Shown here: in pieces, positions 1-7,114 of the stretch
How the letters are laid out: every line of letters starts with the position of its first letter
Numbering within the stretch: position 1 is the stretch's first letter
Source of the DNA: an uncultured Chlorobiota bacterium
Lineage (GTDB): Bacteria; Bacteroidota; Kapaibacteriia; OLB7
Assembly (NCBI GenBank): GCA_946481475.1
Contig: CAMLOB010000022.1
Location: 1 to 14,881 of the forward strand
Length of the DNA stretch: 14,881 nt
Reading direction: 5' to 3'
Made by a program: the position numbers and the translations under genes
Notes under the pieces: generated by a model
Seen by the model: the letters and a program-made list of their open reading frames with translations, nothing else
Databases searched by the model: none
Told to the model about the DNA's origin: nothing

Positions 1-1013
1 ACCGGCGGTCCGCTCCACTGCACCTCGAACGCCAGACTGCCGAGCCCGTCAGCGGTCGGCGTCGGCACGAGGGCGATGGCGACCAGACCCGTGCGTCCGG
101 CGACGAGCGGGAGCAGGTCGGCGGTCCACAGCAGGCTGGCGGCGTCGCGCGTCAGCACGATCGAGCTGCCTTCGCCGCACGTCGTCGACGGCGACGACTC
201 GATGGGTCCCTTCTCCACCGGCTCCCGCACAACCGTCCGACCGAGAAGATCAATGACTTCAAGGAAACCGGATGAAGAAGAGGGGGAGGAAAGCCGCAGT
301 ACCGCCGACGCCCGGGCCGGATTGGGGAGCAAGACATGCGGGAGAGAAGCCTCCCCGTCCTGCAATTGCAGACCGCTTGTCCCGGCCGGAACGAACGCCA
401 CATCATCCAGGAGTGCCCACCCGCCGTTGACGACGTGAGCCGCAAAGGCAAACCGGACGGAGGAGAGATCGCCGAATTCCTCCAGATCGTATGTCACCTC
501 CACCCATTTCAGGTTCGGGCGGCCCAGAGGAACGCCGAAGTTCTCTCCCGTCTCCACCAGCTCGACATCCTCAATCCACCAGATACTCTGTCCCCAGGTA
601 CGCAGACGTCGCCACCCCCTGCCGTCATCATAGAAGAGGGAAAGGGCGGGGGGCAGGAAACTGTGCTTTACCAGCGCCAGACGACATCGGAAGAGGGGAT
701 GGTCGACCGACGTCAGATCGAGCGACGGCGTCTCGATCCATGCCGAGTCGGCTCGTGAATCGTTGCCGAGATCGACCAGAATGCTTCCGGTACCGTCAAC
801 GCCCAACGTGTCGCTCTCGATCCACGGAAGCAACCCGGACATCGGCTGCGTCCAGCTTCCCGGCAGACCGTTGTTGAAATCGACAACGTAGGGAAGAGGA
901 GTCTGCGCCGCCAGCGATTGTCCCAAGAATAAAAAGCAGAGAAGAGAGACTGCCGATCCGATTGCGCCGGAATGCACCGGACGTCTTCCATCATTTCCAT
1001 TGATGTATTGCAT
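1..1013 (-). CDS. Secreted protein with choice-of-anchor-J-like domain and sorting-domain-like segment (3' end cut by window)
   Basis: I translated this frame by hand: it is open from an ATG at 1013 to the left edge (337 codons, no stop seen). Residues about 18-37 are a hydrophobic signal peptide ending SLAAQ. Residues about 40-208 start PYVVDFNNGLPGSW and end GGWALLDDVAFVP, the pattern of MAM/choice-of-anchor-J jelly-roll domains of surface proteins. From residue 229, LLPNPARASAVLRL and then LEVIDLLGRTVV resemble the start of a type IX secretion C-terminal sorting domain, but the frame goes on for at least 75 more residues. The protein is probably exported and surface-bound; its partner is unknown. 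Only a weak AGGG-like motif precedes the ATG. It lies downstream of the terminator at 1161-1187, so it probably has its own promoter, which I could not identify. The coding frame is well supported; the function is not. Confidence 0.8.
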   Translation of the reverse strand, partial: MQYINGNDGRRPVHSGAIGSAVSLLCFLFLGQSLAAQTPLPYVVDFNNGLPGSWTQPMSGLLPWIESDTLGVDGTGSILVDLGNDSRADSAWIETPSLDLTSVDHPLFRCRLALVKHSFLPPALSLFYDDGRGWRRLRTWGQSIWWIEDVELVETGENFGVPLGRPNLKWVEVTYDLEEFGDLSSVRFAFAAHVVNGGWALLDDVAFVPAGTSGLQLQDGEASLPHVLLPNPARASAVLRLSSPSSSSGFLEVIDLLGRTVVREPVEKGPIESSPSTTCGEGSSIVLTRDAASLLWTADLLPLVAGRTGLVAIALVPTPTADGLGSLAFEVQWSGPP

Positions 1014-1160
1014 TGCAGTCACCCTGTTCCATAGAATTGATGAGAACGATTGTTCAGGCAAAGCGGCATTCCGACGGCACGGATCGCACGTATCTGCTCG
1101 CCGACTGCAATATGGGAAGGGAAAAGAGTGAAGGAGAAGAACAAATCGGGGACGAAGCAG

Positions 1161-1187
1161 GAGAAAACCCGGCGTCTGGACGCCGGG
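1161..1187 (-). terminator. Rho-independent terminator after the OmpA-like gene
   Basis: Read on the minus strand, CCCGGCGTC pairs perfectly with GACGCCGGG (1168-1187; 8 bp stem with a 4-base loop once sterics are allowed for) and is followed at once by TTTTCTCC. It lies 79 bases past the stop codon of the OmpA-like gene. The rest of the 252-base gap (1014-1265) shows no gene, and I see no convincing promoter for the gene that starts at 1013. Confidence 0.75.
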
Positions 1188-1265
1188 CGCACGTCCCCTT
1201 GTACTTCATCCCCGATCAAAACAACGTCAGGCACAGGAAGTCGGGAAGCCGATTCTTCCGTTACC

Positions 1266-2879
1266 TCACTGAAACATCAACTGAACGGATCGATTATAAC
1301 ACCGTTCTTCCGGCGTCTCACCGGCAAAGAGGGGGAGAACTCCCCGGCAGTGAATCTCCGTCCTCTCCAGCGACCGCCTTCCCCGCTTTTCCGGCTCAGC
1401 CGATTCATCCAGTTCGGCGATATAGTTGCGGACATGCCGGATGATTACCTCCCCGCGCTCCATACACGGAATCGTATCGGAGTCCACCTCCCTCGGCGCA
1501 AACCAGACGTGGTTCAACGTTGCATCGAGTGCCAGAATGCGGAAATGTTCGGCGTCCCTCACTTCCCTGCGATGCTTCTCCTCCGCCTTCTCCTTCTCCT
1601 TCTCCTTCTCACTCCCGGTATACGGTATTCCGCAAGTAACAACCTCCCGATCAGGACTCTCGCCCCCCGCACCATCCGAGTGGACTTTTATCTCCTCAGG
1701 AAGGTCGATCGCCAGGCCTTGCACGAACGTTTCGAGCGAACGGTCGTAGCGGACAGGTCGGTCCGGCACCGATACCGTGTTCCATTCCGGAACGTCGAGA
1801 CGGAGATTCAGCGCAGCAGGTGAAGTCGAACGGATCGATGCGTTGAATATATCGGCCGACAACAAAGCCGTGTCGGCAACCTGATATGCGGAGACGGGAA
1901 TCATATCCCACAGCAGATAGTAATGCCGCGAATGCAGCTCGGTCACCCCTCCGCTGCGAAACCCGAAGGAAATGGAATTTGAAGTTCGTGTCCGCCCACC
2001 CCGTCCGACGAGCTCCACCCCTACCTGCAAATCATCGGGAAGGACAGAAGTGAAAGAAGGGGAGATTCGCCATTCTCCCCGAATGGTGTAGGTGGAGGAA
2101 TCGAAAGGTTTTGGCAGGGTAGTGGAACTCACCAGCTTCCCGTCAAGCCACGTCTGGATCTTGAAGGATTCAACGTCTTCGGAATTCAGATTCGGCTGCA
2201 ACCGGAGTTCGAGAGGGATGGAAACGGATCTGTTCACCAGGACCCGGTAATCGACGGGAAACAACAGATCGCCGTTCTCGAACTCGATCCGGACGGCCCG
2301 TCCCTCTTCGCGCAACGCCTCGTCGTCTGTGGACGTCCCCAGTTGCCGAGGCTCGCGCATGGTGATCCGCTTGGGAAGGATCCTCCAGACATCCGTCAGA
2401 TAGGCCCTGACGTTCTCCGCCCGCCTTCGTGCCACTTCCGGACTCTCCCCGGGATCGGCCGAATAACATCCGGTCAGGTAGATGTGATCGCGATATGTTC
2501 GCATACGGGAGCCGACAACGTTCAGCACGTTATGGTAGACGGCGATCGCACTTTCTCCCGCCTCAAGATCGATAACCTCCGAGCGCGCCTCGGCGCCGCC
2601 TGCAAAAAGCCGGTATCTGGAAGGAAGCTCGGTCTGTCCGGGATCATCGAAGAAGACAATGGGAAGGATGGGAAGCGACTTGATTAACGCAATCTGCTCC
2701 ACAACGACTGCCTGAAGGGTCTGTTCCCCCTGCCCGGCGTTATCCGAATCGGCAAGTACTCCGCTCAGTCGGGGAGGAAAGAAGAGATGTCCGCTCTCAT
2801 CAATTTCCCGCTGTCCGAACAGAGGGAGTGAACAGAGAAGCAACAGGAGAGGGAGAAGAGGCATTGTTCCGCGCGTCAT
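1266..2879 (-). CDS. OmpA-like periplasmic/outer-membrane protein with two degenerate OmpA-type modules
   Basis: The chosen start at 2879 has GGAGG five bases upstream and gives MTRGTMPLLP followed by a hydrophobic signal peptide ending LFGQ (537 aa). The frame stays open to 3062, but that extension lacks signal-peptide or coding character. Residues 71-92 (ILPIVFFDDPG...LPSRYRLF) and 112-200 (VYHNVLNVVGSRM, then YLTGCYSADPGE, then ARRRAENVRAYL) look like an OmpA-family peptidoglycan-binding module with a motif seen in Chlorobi/Ignavibacteria proteins. The middle (205-400) is beta-rich, with sheet-like repeats. Residues 424-436 are a Lys/Glu linker coded by a hexanucleotide repeat. Residues 457-537 look like a second, decayed OmpA module (VWFAPREVD...NRSVQLMF). 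It probably tethers the envelope to peptidoglycan. It lies 199 bases after the di-haem gene and ahead of a terminator. Family assignment is by eye. Confidence 0.8.
   Translation of the reverse strand: MTRGTMPLLPLLLLLCSLPLFGQREIDESGHLFFPPRLSGVLADSDNAGQGEQTLQAVVVEQIALIKSLPILPIVFFDDPGQTELPSRYRLFAGGAEARSEVIDLEAGESAIAVYHNVLNVVGSRMRTYRDHIYLTGCYSADPGESPEVARRRAENVRAYLTDVWRILPKRITMREPRQLGTSTDDEALREEGRAVRIEFENGDLLFPVDYRVLVNRSVSIPLELRLQPNLNSEDVESFKIQTWLDGKLVSSTTLPKPFDSSTYTIRGEWRISPSFTSVLPDDLQVGVELVGRGGRTRTSNSISFGFRSGGVTELHSRHYYLLWDMIPVSAYQVADTALLSADIFNASIRSTSPAALNLRLDVPEWNTVSVPDRPVRYDRSLETFVQGLAIDLPEEIKVHSDGAGGESPDREVVTCGIPYTGSEKEKEKEKAEEKHRREVRDAEHFRILALDATLNHVWFAPREVDSDTIPCMERGEVIIRHVRNYIAELDESAEPEKRGRRSLERTEIHCRGVLPLFAGETPEERCYNRSVQLMFQ
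1587..1610. repeat. Hexanucleotide microsatellite (CTTCTC)4 inside the OmpA-like gene
   Basis: Four exact tandem copies of CTTCTC on the plus strand (GAGAAG on the coding strand) encode the run EKEKEKEK in the linker between the two OmpA-like modules. Unit length is a multiple of three, so copy change would vary linker length without a frameshift. Confidence 0.8.
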
Positions 2880-2997
2880 CGGGACCTCCGGTTTCAGGTG
2901 GCCTAGAACTTCCTGACAAGATACCGGAGAGGGTAGGAAAAAACGGTGGCCGATCAAAGGGGAAAATCCATACACCTTCAGGAGACATGGACTTCGG

Positions 2998-3012
2998 TCA
3001 AACGACGTTTGA
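2998..3012. promoter_or_regulatory. Perfect inverted repeat upstream of the OmpA-like gene
   Basis: TCAAACG-A-CGTTTGA is a perfect 7-1-7 inverted repeat in the 199-base gap (2880-3078) between the di-haem gene and the OmpA-like gene, about 120 bases upstream of the latter's start. Its size and symmetry suit a dimeric regulator's operator, but nothing identifies the protein. No clear promoter or terminator was found in the gap. Confidence 0.3.
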
Positions 3013-3078
3013 TCCTCCGCACTGCAGGGGTGTACAGAGACAAGCCGATGACATTCTTGCACTCACGATGCTCAGTCT

Positions 3079-4467
3079 CTACAGAGACTCCAGAAACCGG
3101 ATCAACGCCCGACGATCCTCTTTTGCAATCGTCCGGAACTTCTCGCGGGACGTCTCCGCCTCGCCGCCGTGCCACAGGATCGCCTCGGCAAAGGAGCGGG
3201 CCCGGCCATCGTGCAGGAAAAGCGTGTGGCCGTTGACCAGCGAGGTCAGACCGATCCCCCAGAGGGGAGGCGTCCGCCACTCGCGACCGTCGGCGTCGAA
3301 ATCCGGACGATCGTCGGCAAGTTCTTCGCCGAGATCGTGGAGAAGGAGATCGGTGTAGGGGTAGATCCGCTGGCCGGAAACCTCCGGCACTCCCGGGAGC
3401 GTTCCGGTCTGAAACGTCGGGACGTGACAGGAAGCGCAGCCGAGATCGGCAAAGAGCGTTTCACCGCGACGGACTTCTTCATCCCGCACGTTCCGCCGGG
3501 CCGGAACGCCGAGCGTCTGCACGTAGAAGGTCACCGCATCCAGCGTCTCCTGCGAAATCTCCGGATCATCCTCCTCCTGATCGTTCTGCTCCGAACCGTG
3601 CGAACTCTCCACCGGGAAATAGGGACTGGTAATCCCCATATCGTTCCGGTAGGCGGCGGCCGTCTGCTGCAGAAGCGTCGACGTGTTCGCCTTCCATCCG
3701 AAGCGTCCGATCTTCCTCCGCCCCTCCTTCACATCCCACGCATAGTTGGCCTTTCCCGAAATACCATCCCCGTCGGCATCGTTCGGGTCGGCATACGCCA
3801 GAAGATCGGACTCCGCAATCGCCTCCAGCAATCCCGCGCCGAAGACCGGAGGGGCGACGCGGGGGGAATAGAGCATATCTCCCGGCACGGAACGATAGGT
3901 CTCGGTGATCGTGTAGATCGGCTTGCGAAGACTGTAGGGCGTTCCGTCTCCATAGGCTCCCGGCATCTCCATCCAGTCGATCCGGAAGGTCCCCTGCGGC
4001 CGCTTTCCGAAAATCGCCTTGTCGAACATCTGGGTTCCGAAGCCGGGGACCGGGGCAGGTCCGCCGGTAACCGGATCGGCTCCCGGGATGCTGATCCGCA
4101 TCAGCATCTGCCTGATTCCCTCCCCCGGATAAGGAGGCCGTCCCCGCCCGTCGCGAACGTGGCAGGAAATACAGGAATTGCTGTTGAAGACCGGACCGAG
4201 TCCGCCATAAAGTTCCGCCGGGGCGGCGACGAACTCCACCTCGAACTCGGCATCCCCGCGCAGATGGAGCGCCAGTTGACTGCCGGAAAGGTTCGGCGCC
4301 GGAGTCGAGAAGGCATTGCTTGTTGCGCTGGTGACGGTAGTGGCTCCTCCGGAGAGAATCACGTCACTCCCCCCCGGCTGCGCCGGATCCTCCCCGCAAC
4401 CGCTCAGCAGCAACAGAGCAAGGGGAAGGGGAAAGAGCAGGGAATACCGCAGGATTGATGTAGTCAT
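3079..4467 (-). CDS. Di-haem oxidoreductase-family lipoprotein (DUF1111/DHOR, COG3488)
   Basis: A 462-aa protein whose signal peptide ends LLSGC, so Cys24 is the likely lipidation site. Two haem c motifs are visible: CISCH at 99-103 (followed by VRDGRGRPP, characteristic of this family) and CASCH at 344-348 (followed by VPTFQTG). DPNDADGDGISG at 228-238 is an EF-hand-like calcium loop, usual in the family. Near the C-terminus, TPPLWGIGLT (399-408), FLHDGRA (417-423) and ILWHGGEA (430-437) are also family hallmarks. Length and domain order are complete. These periplasmic di-haem proteins resemble MauG/cytochrome c peroxidases, but their substrate is not known. The gene follows an imelysin gene by 93 bases, a pairing common in iron-regulated operons, which suggests a redox step in iron handling. 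No Shine-Dalgarno is evident, as is frequent in Bacteroidota. Confidence 0.93.
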   Translation of the reverse strand: MTTSILRYSLLFPLPLALLLLSGCGEDPAQPGGSDVILSGGATTVTSATSNAFSTPAPNLSGSQLALHLRGDAEFEVEFVAAPAELYGGLGPVFNSNSCISCHVRDGRGRPPYPGEGIRQMLMRISIPGADPVTGGPAPVPGFGTQMFDKAIFGKRPQGTFRIDWMEMPGAYGDGTPYSLRKPIYTITETYRSVPGDMLYSPRVAPPVFGAGLLEAIAESDLLAYADPNDADGDGISGKANYAWDVKEGRRKIGRFGWKANTSTLLQQTAAAYRNDMGITSPYFPVESSHGSEQNDQEEDDPEISQETLDAVTFYVQTLGVPARRNVRDEEVRRGETLFADLGCASCHVPTFQTGTLPGVPEVSGQRIYPYTDLLLHDLGEELADDRPDFDADGREWRTPPLWGIGLTSLVNGHTLFLHDGRARSFAEAILWHGGEAETSREKFRTIAKEDRRALIRFLESL

Positions 4468-4515
4468 GCGAAGAGAAACGGGTTGTTGACAGGCTCTACC
4501 GAATTATTATAGCGA

Positions 4516-4535
4516 AGGGGGAGTTTCCTCCCCCT
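4516..4535. other. Intercistronic hairpin between imelysin and di-haem genes
   Basis: AGGGGGAG-TTTC-CTCCCCCT is a perfect 8-bp stem with a 4-base loop. On the transcribed (minus) strand it is followed by TTCGCTATAATAATT, not a T run, so it is a poor intrinsic terminator. It may act as a transcript-stabilising or attenuating element within the operon. Confidence 0.45.
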
Positions 4536-4560
4536 CCTTTCTCGAATCCCTCAGTTTCCG

Positions 4561-5622
4561 TCAGTTCACAAACAGAGGCTTCACATCGTTTTCAAGCGTA
4601 TTGAAGACTGTCAGCACAGCCTCCTGTGCGGCTTCGATCTCCGTCGTCGCATCCAGATTGTCCCGGAAGGGAGCCGGTATCCGACCGATGGCGGCGATCG
4701 CCTCGTCGATTTCGGCTTTCAGCCTCGTATCGAGTGCGGCATTTTTCTCCGCCACCAGTTCATCGATTCCCTTGCCGTCCTCGCCGTTATGATATCCTCC
4801 CGTATATACATTCCGGACGCTCCGGACATTGTTTGCGAAATCGTCGAGCGAGTTCCAACTGAACTGTGATTCCACAAGCCGGGTGTCCTGCTCGTCGAAC
4901 GGATCGGCGATCTTTCCGTTGGCCACCTCGTCGCAGATGCCGCTCATCCCCTCGATCATCTCCAGCACCGCATCGGTCTGGCTCTGATAGCGACTCCCCG
5001 CCTTTCCGGCGTTTGCAAACTCATCGGCAAATCCATCTTCCCAGGCCTCGGCAAGTCGAGCCGCATCATCGGCCAGCACCTGCGTTACGGCTACCAGATA
5101 TTCCCGCTCACGCTCGGTAAACGTCGCAACATCACGCGGAGCGCCGTCGGCGAACAACAGGAACTCGACGGTGTGGAATCCCCGAAGCGCCGGACCAAGA
5201 CCTTCGGCAATGAACTCCGGCGTCAGCTCGAACTCGCTGTTCAACACATCCTCAAGCTGCTGCCGGTCAACCGGCCAACTGTCGAGCGCCGGATCGAGTG
5301 AGAGGAATTCCGCCGGACCGAAAAGGAAGGCTTCGCTTGCCTCCCACGGTTCCCGCATCCCGCGCCATGCAGTGCAGGCGGCATCAAGCTTTGCCTGATT
5401 GTTCGGATCGGCCGCAAACGCCTCGACCGCCCCGTCAAGAGCCACCCCTTTGGCCTTCATGTCGCTGTAGGTCGCCACGGCAACCTTGTGACTGAAGTCG
5501 TCGAGATAGATATCGTACTCCGTGTCGTCGATTGTCCCGGTCGGGGAATCGTCGGAACAGGAGACCAGACCGGTAATCAGCAGAAGAGAGCAGATGGATG
5601 AAAGAAGTCGTCGAATATTCAT
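4561..5622 (-). CDS. Imelysin-family (peptidase M75) lipoprotein
   Basis: A 353-aa protein with a signal peptide ending GLVSC (Cys22 lipidated). It carries the imelysin hallmark GFHTVE (GxHxxE) at 148-153, followed by FLLFADG. The accompanying conserved patches WRGMREPWEASEAFLFGP (86-103) and DSWPVD (114-119) are also present. The fold is expected to be two four-helix bundles. The family includes Pseudomonas IcmP and the EfeO C-terminal domain; members bind iron or other metals, and despite the peptidase label proteolysis is doubtful. It lies 66 bases after the porin gene and 93 bases before the di-haem gene, and no promoter was seen just upstream, so co-transcription from the Fur-box promoter at 7019-7050 is likely. 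Canonical operons of this kind often carry two imelysins; only one is present here. Confidence 0.93.
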   Translation of the reverse strand: MNIRRLLSSICSLLLITGLVSCSDDSPTGTIDDTEYDIYLDDFSHKVAVATYSDMKAKGVALDGAVEAFAADPNNQAKLDAACTAWRGMREPWEASEAFLFGPAEFLSLDPALDSWPVDRQQLEDVLNSEFELTPEFIAEGLGPALRGFHTVEFLLFADGAPRDVATFTEREREYLVAVTQVLADDAARLAEAWEDGFADEFANAGKAGSRYQSQTDAVLEMIEGMSGICDEVANGKIADPFDEQDTRLVESQFSWNSLDDFANNVRSVRNVYTGGYHNGEDGKGIDELVAEKNAALDTRLKAEIDEAIAAIGRIPAPFRDNLDATTEIEAAQEAVLTVFNTLENDVKPLFVN

Positions 5623-5637
5623 GTTGAGTGTGGTTGT

Positions 5638-5676
5638 ATGGTTTGAATGGTTGATGGTTCAATGGTTGACGGTTTG
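5638..5676. repeat. Degenerate ATGGTTG-type short repeat
   Basis: Five near-tandem units of ATGGTT or ACGGTT spaced 7-9 bases apart fill the gap between the porin stop and the imelysin start. The rest of the 66-base gap shows nothing else. This resembles the low-complexity heptamer tracts found in many environmental genomes; a role is unknown. Confidence 0.7.
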
Positions 5677-5688
5677 CAGATCTCCCTT

Positions 5689-6984
5689 TCAGTGTTCGAG
5701 GAATGTGCCGACGTAGCCGACCCCGATGCTGAATGTGTTCTCGTCGTTGTAGCGGTCAAGTCCGAGTTTGCGATGGGAGTAGTCGGCCTTCAGGACCAGC
5801 CCCTTTATCGGATGGAGATTGATTCCGCCGGTCAGCAACGTCCGCTCGAAGCGCGGATCGGCAAACGTCGTCCCCTCGGTCTCCTCCATCGAGTTATAGT
5901 ATTCGTAGCGGATGAAGGGGAGAAGGCGGATGGGCGAGTCGGCATCGATCAAGGAGAAAACGTCGTATCCTCCCTCCACCGACCAGGCCCGGGCGGCACT
6001 TGCCACAGGGGTTCTCGGCACCTGAAGATTTTTCGATATACGGCTGTTCTTGCTGCTGATCTCCGGCGCATTCGTCAGCGTTCCGTTCAGGAATTCTCCC
6101 CGAATGACCAGAGGTCCGCGATTGATGCGAAGATCACCTTCGGCGATCATCACCACGCCCGATATCCCCTCCATATCCTCCTTCGGCCTGTTCCCGGTGG
6201 AATTCCCCCGGTAGAAGGAAGCCCCGATCGTCATCCAGGAGAGAGGGGAATAATCAAGCCGGGCGACAACCGCCGGATCGGTCGCCCGAATCGTCTCGAA
6301 CCGGGTCTGATGCCCTTCCACAATCCAGTTCTCCGACGTGAACCCGGTCGCATCCAGTCCGTTGACCACCATCAGCATCCACTCCAGATCACCGACCGCC
6401 CCGAATCCCTGCAGACCGATCTCGTTCCAGGTGACCGGAATAATCGACATCTCCCCTTCCGGACGGGTGGCCGTGAAATAATCGTCCGGCTCATGTTCCT
6501 TGTTCGTCAGACCGACCGGCAGGATCAGCCGACCGGCCCGCAGGGAGAAGTGATCGGAGAAGCGTTTGGTAAGATGGAGTTCCTCCAGAACGACTTCTCC
6601 CCCCTTCTCCACCTCATGTTCGTACTCGCCGAACTCCTCATACTCCAGCTCCATCGCCGAACCGGTCCCCCCGTGCTCGAACTCGATCTCCGCCTCCAGT
6701 CGCAGGTCATCATCGAAGAAATACTTCATCTCGAAGACCGCGCGGGGGATGTCGACGATTGACCGGCTGTCCTCCGGAGCACCGTCGGCACCGCTCCTTC
6801 TGTCGGGACCGTAATCGTAGTGCTGATAGAGAATCTCTCCGTATCCCTCGATCTCGAAACCCGACTCCGATGCCTCAGCTTTTTCTTCCGCTTCAGTCTG
6901 TTCGGTCTGTCCGTAAAGCCCGATCGAAGCGATCAGAAGGAAAAGGCAGGCGATCCATGATGTACGTAAGAATGTGGTGCTCAT
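5689..6984 (-). CDS. Outer-membrane beta-barrel porin, iron-associated
   Basis: A 431-aa protein with a signal peptide ending GLYGQ at residue 26. A Glu/Ala-rich spacer (27-41) precedes FEIEGYGEILYQHYDYG, a typical first barrel strand. Alternating aromatic/polar strands continue throughout (AVFEMKYFF, SLRAGRLILPVGL, WMLMVVNGL, VVARLDYSPL, LLPFIRYEYY, LVLKADYSH), and the end is TFSIGVGYVGTFLEH; the last residue is His rather than the usual aromatic. Residues 102-137 form an unusually acidic loop (ELEYEEFGEYEHEVEKGGE) with two His. Related porins (phosphate-selective O/P type) occur in Bacteroidota. It is the first gene after a promoter with a Fur-box-like site, and imelysin and the di-haem gene follow. 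I infer passage or binding of ferric or other metal ions; the substrate is unproven. Confidence 0.88.
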   Translation of the reverse strand: MSTTFLRTSWIACLFLLIASIGLYGQTEQTEAEEKAEASESGFEIEGYGEILYQHYDYGPDRRSGADGAPEDSRSIVDIPRAVFEMKYFFDDDLRLEAEIEFEHGGTGSAMELEYEEFGEYEHEVEKGGEVVLEELHLTKRFSDHFSLRAGRLILPVGLTNKEHEPDDYFTATRPEGEMSIIPVTWNEIGLQGFGAVGDLEWMLMVVNGLDATGFTSENWIVEGHQTRFETIRATDPAVVARLDYSPLSWMTIGASFYRGNSTGNRPKEDMEGISGVVMIAEGDLRINRGPLVIRGEFLNGTLTNAPEISSKNSRISKNLQVPRTPVASAARAWSVEGGYDVFSLIDADSPIRLLPFIRYEYYNSMEETEGTTFADPRFERTLLTGGINLHPIKGLVLKADYSHRKLGLDRYNDENTFSIGVGYVGTFLEH

Positions 6985-7018
6985 CGGCAGATATACCCTT
7001 TTGGCTCTGTGAAGGGGG

Positions 7019-7050
7019 CAATGATAATTCTTATCTGGACTAAATCCAAA
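7019..7050 (-). promoter_or_regulatory. Bacteroidota-type promoter of the porin operon
   Basis: On the minus strand, TTTG (7050-7047) is followed after exactly 20 bases by TATCATTG (7026-7019), which matches TAnnTTTG in five of six fixed positions. Expected transcription start is about 25-30 bases upstream of the porin ATG at 6984. The -7 element overlaps the Fur-box-like operator. Confidence 0.65.
7022..7036. promoter_or_regulatory. Fur-box-like operator
   Basis: TGATAATTCTTATCT matches the 7-1-7 Fur consensus TGATAAT-N-ATTATCA at 12 of 14 positions. It covers the -7 promoter element of the porin/imelysin/di-haem operon, the right place for repression by an iron-loaded Fur-family protein. 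The downstream genes fit iron control. Confidence 0.65.
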
Positions 7051-7114
7051 TTAAAATCCATAACAAGACAGGAGAGTCTGAGGGACAAAGGGAAAGGAAC
7101 GTCAGGAGAATATT

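Noticed and set aside
713..1000. Minus-strand frame of 95 codons near the left edge
   Set aside because: It overlaps, in another frame, the edge-open frame starting at 1013 that has a signal peptide and domain patterns throughout.
1050..1823. Plus-strand open frame (257 codons) with a poly-Leu stretch
   Set aside because: The Leu run is the antisense of the (GAGAAG)n repeat coding for Lys/Glu in the OmpA-like gene; no other support.
2880..3062. N-terminal extension of the OmpA-like frame
   Set aside because: The internal ATG at 2879 has a strong GGAGG site and starts a signal peptide; the extension does not look coding.
3169..4458. Long plus-strand open frame (429 codons) opposite the di-haem gene
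   Set aside because: Arg/Gly/His-rich composition, no domain pattern, and it is fully antisense to a gene with two CxxCH motifs and a lipobox; a shadow frame of GC-rich coding DNA.
4516..4535. Hairpin read as an intrinsic terminator after the imelysin gene
   Set aside because: No T run follows on the transcribed strand, so it is listed only as an intercistronic hairpin.
5647..6762. Long plus-strand open frame (371 codons) opposite the porin gene
   Set aside because: Its start lies in the ATGGTTG repeat, its composition is atypical, and the opposite strand encodes a clear signal peptide and barrel strands.
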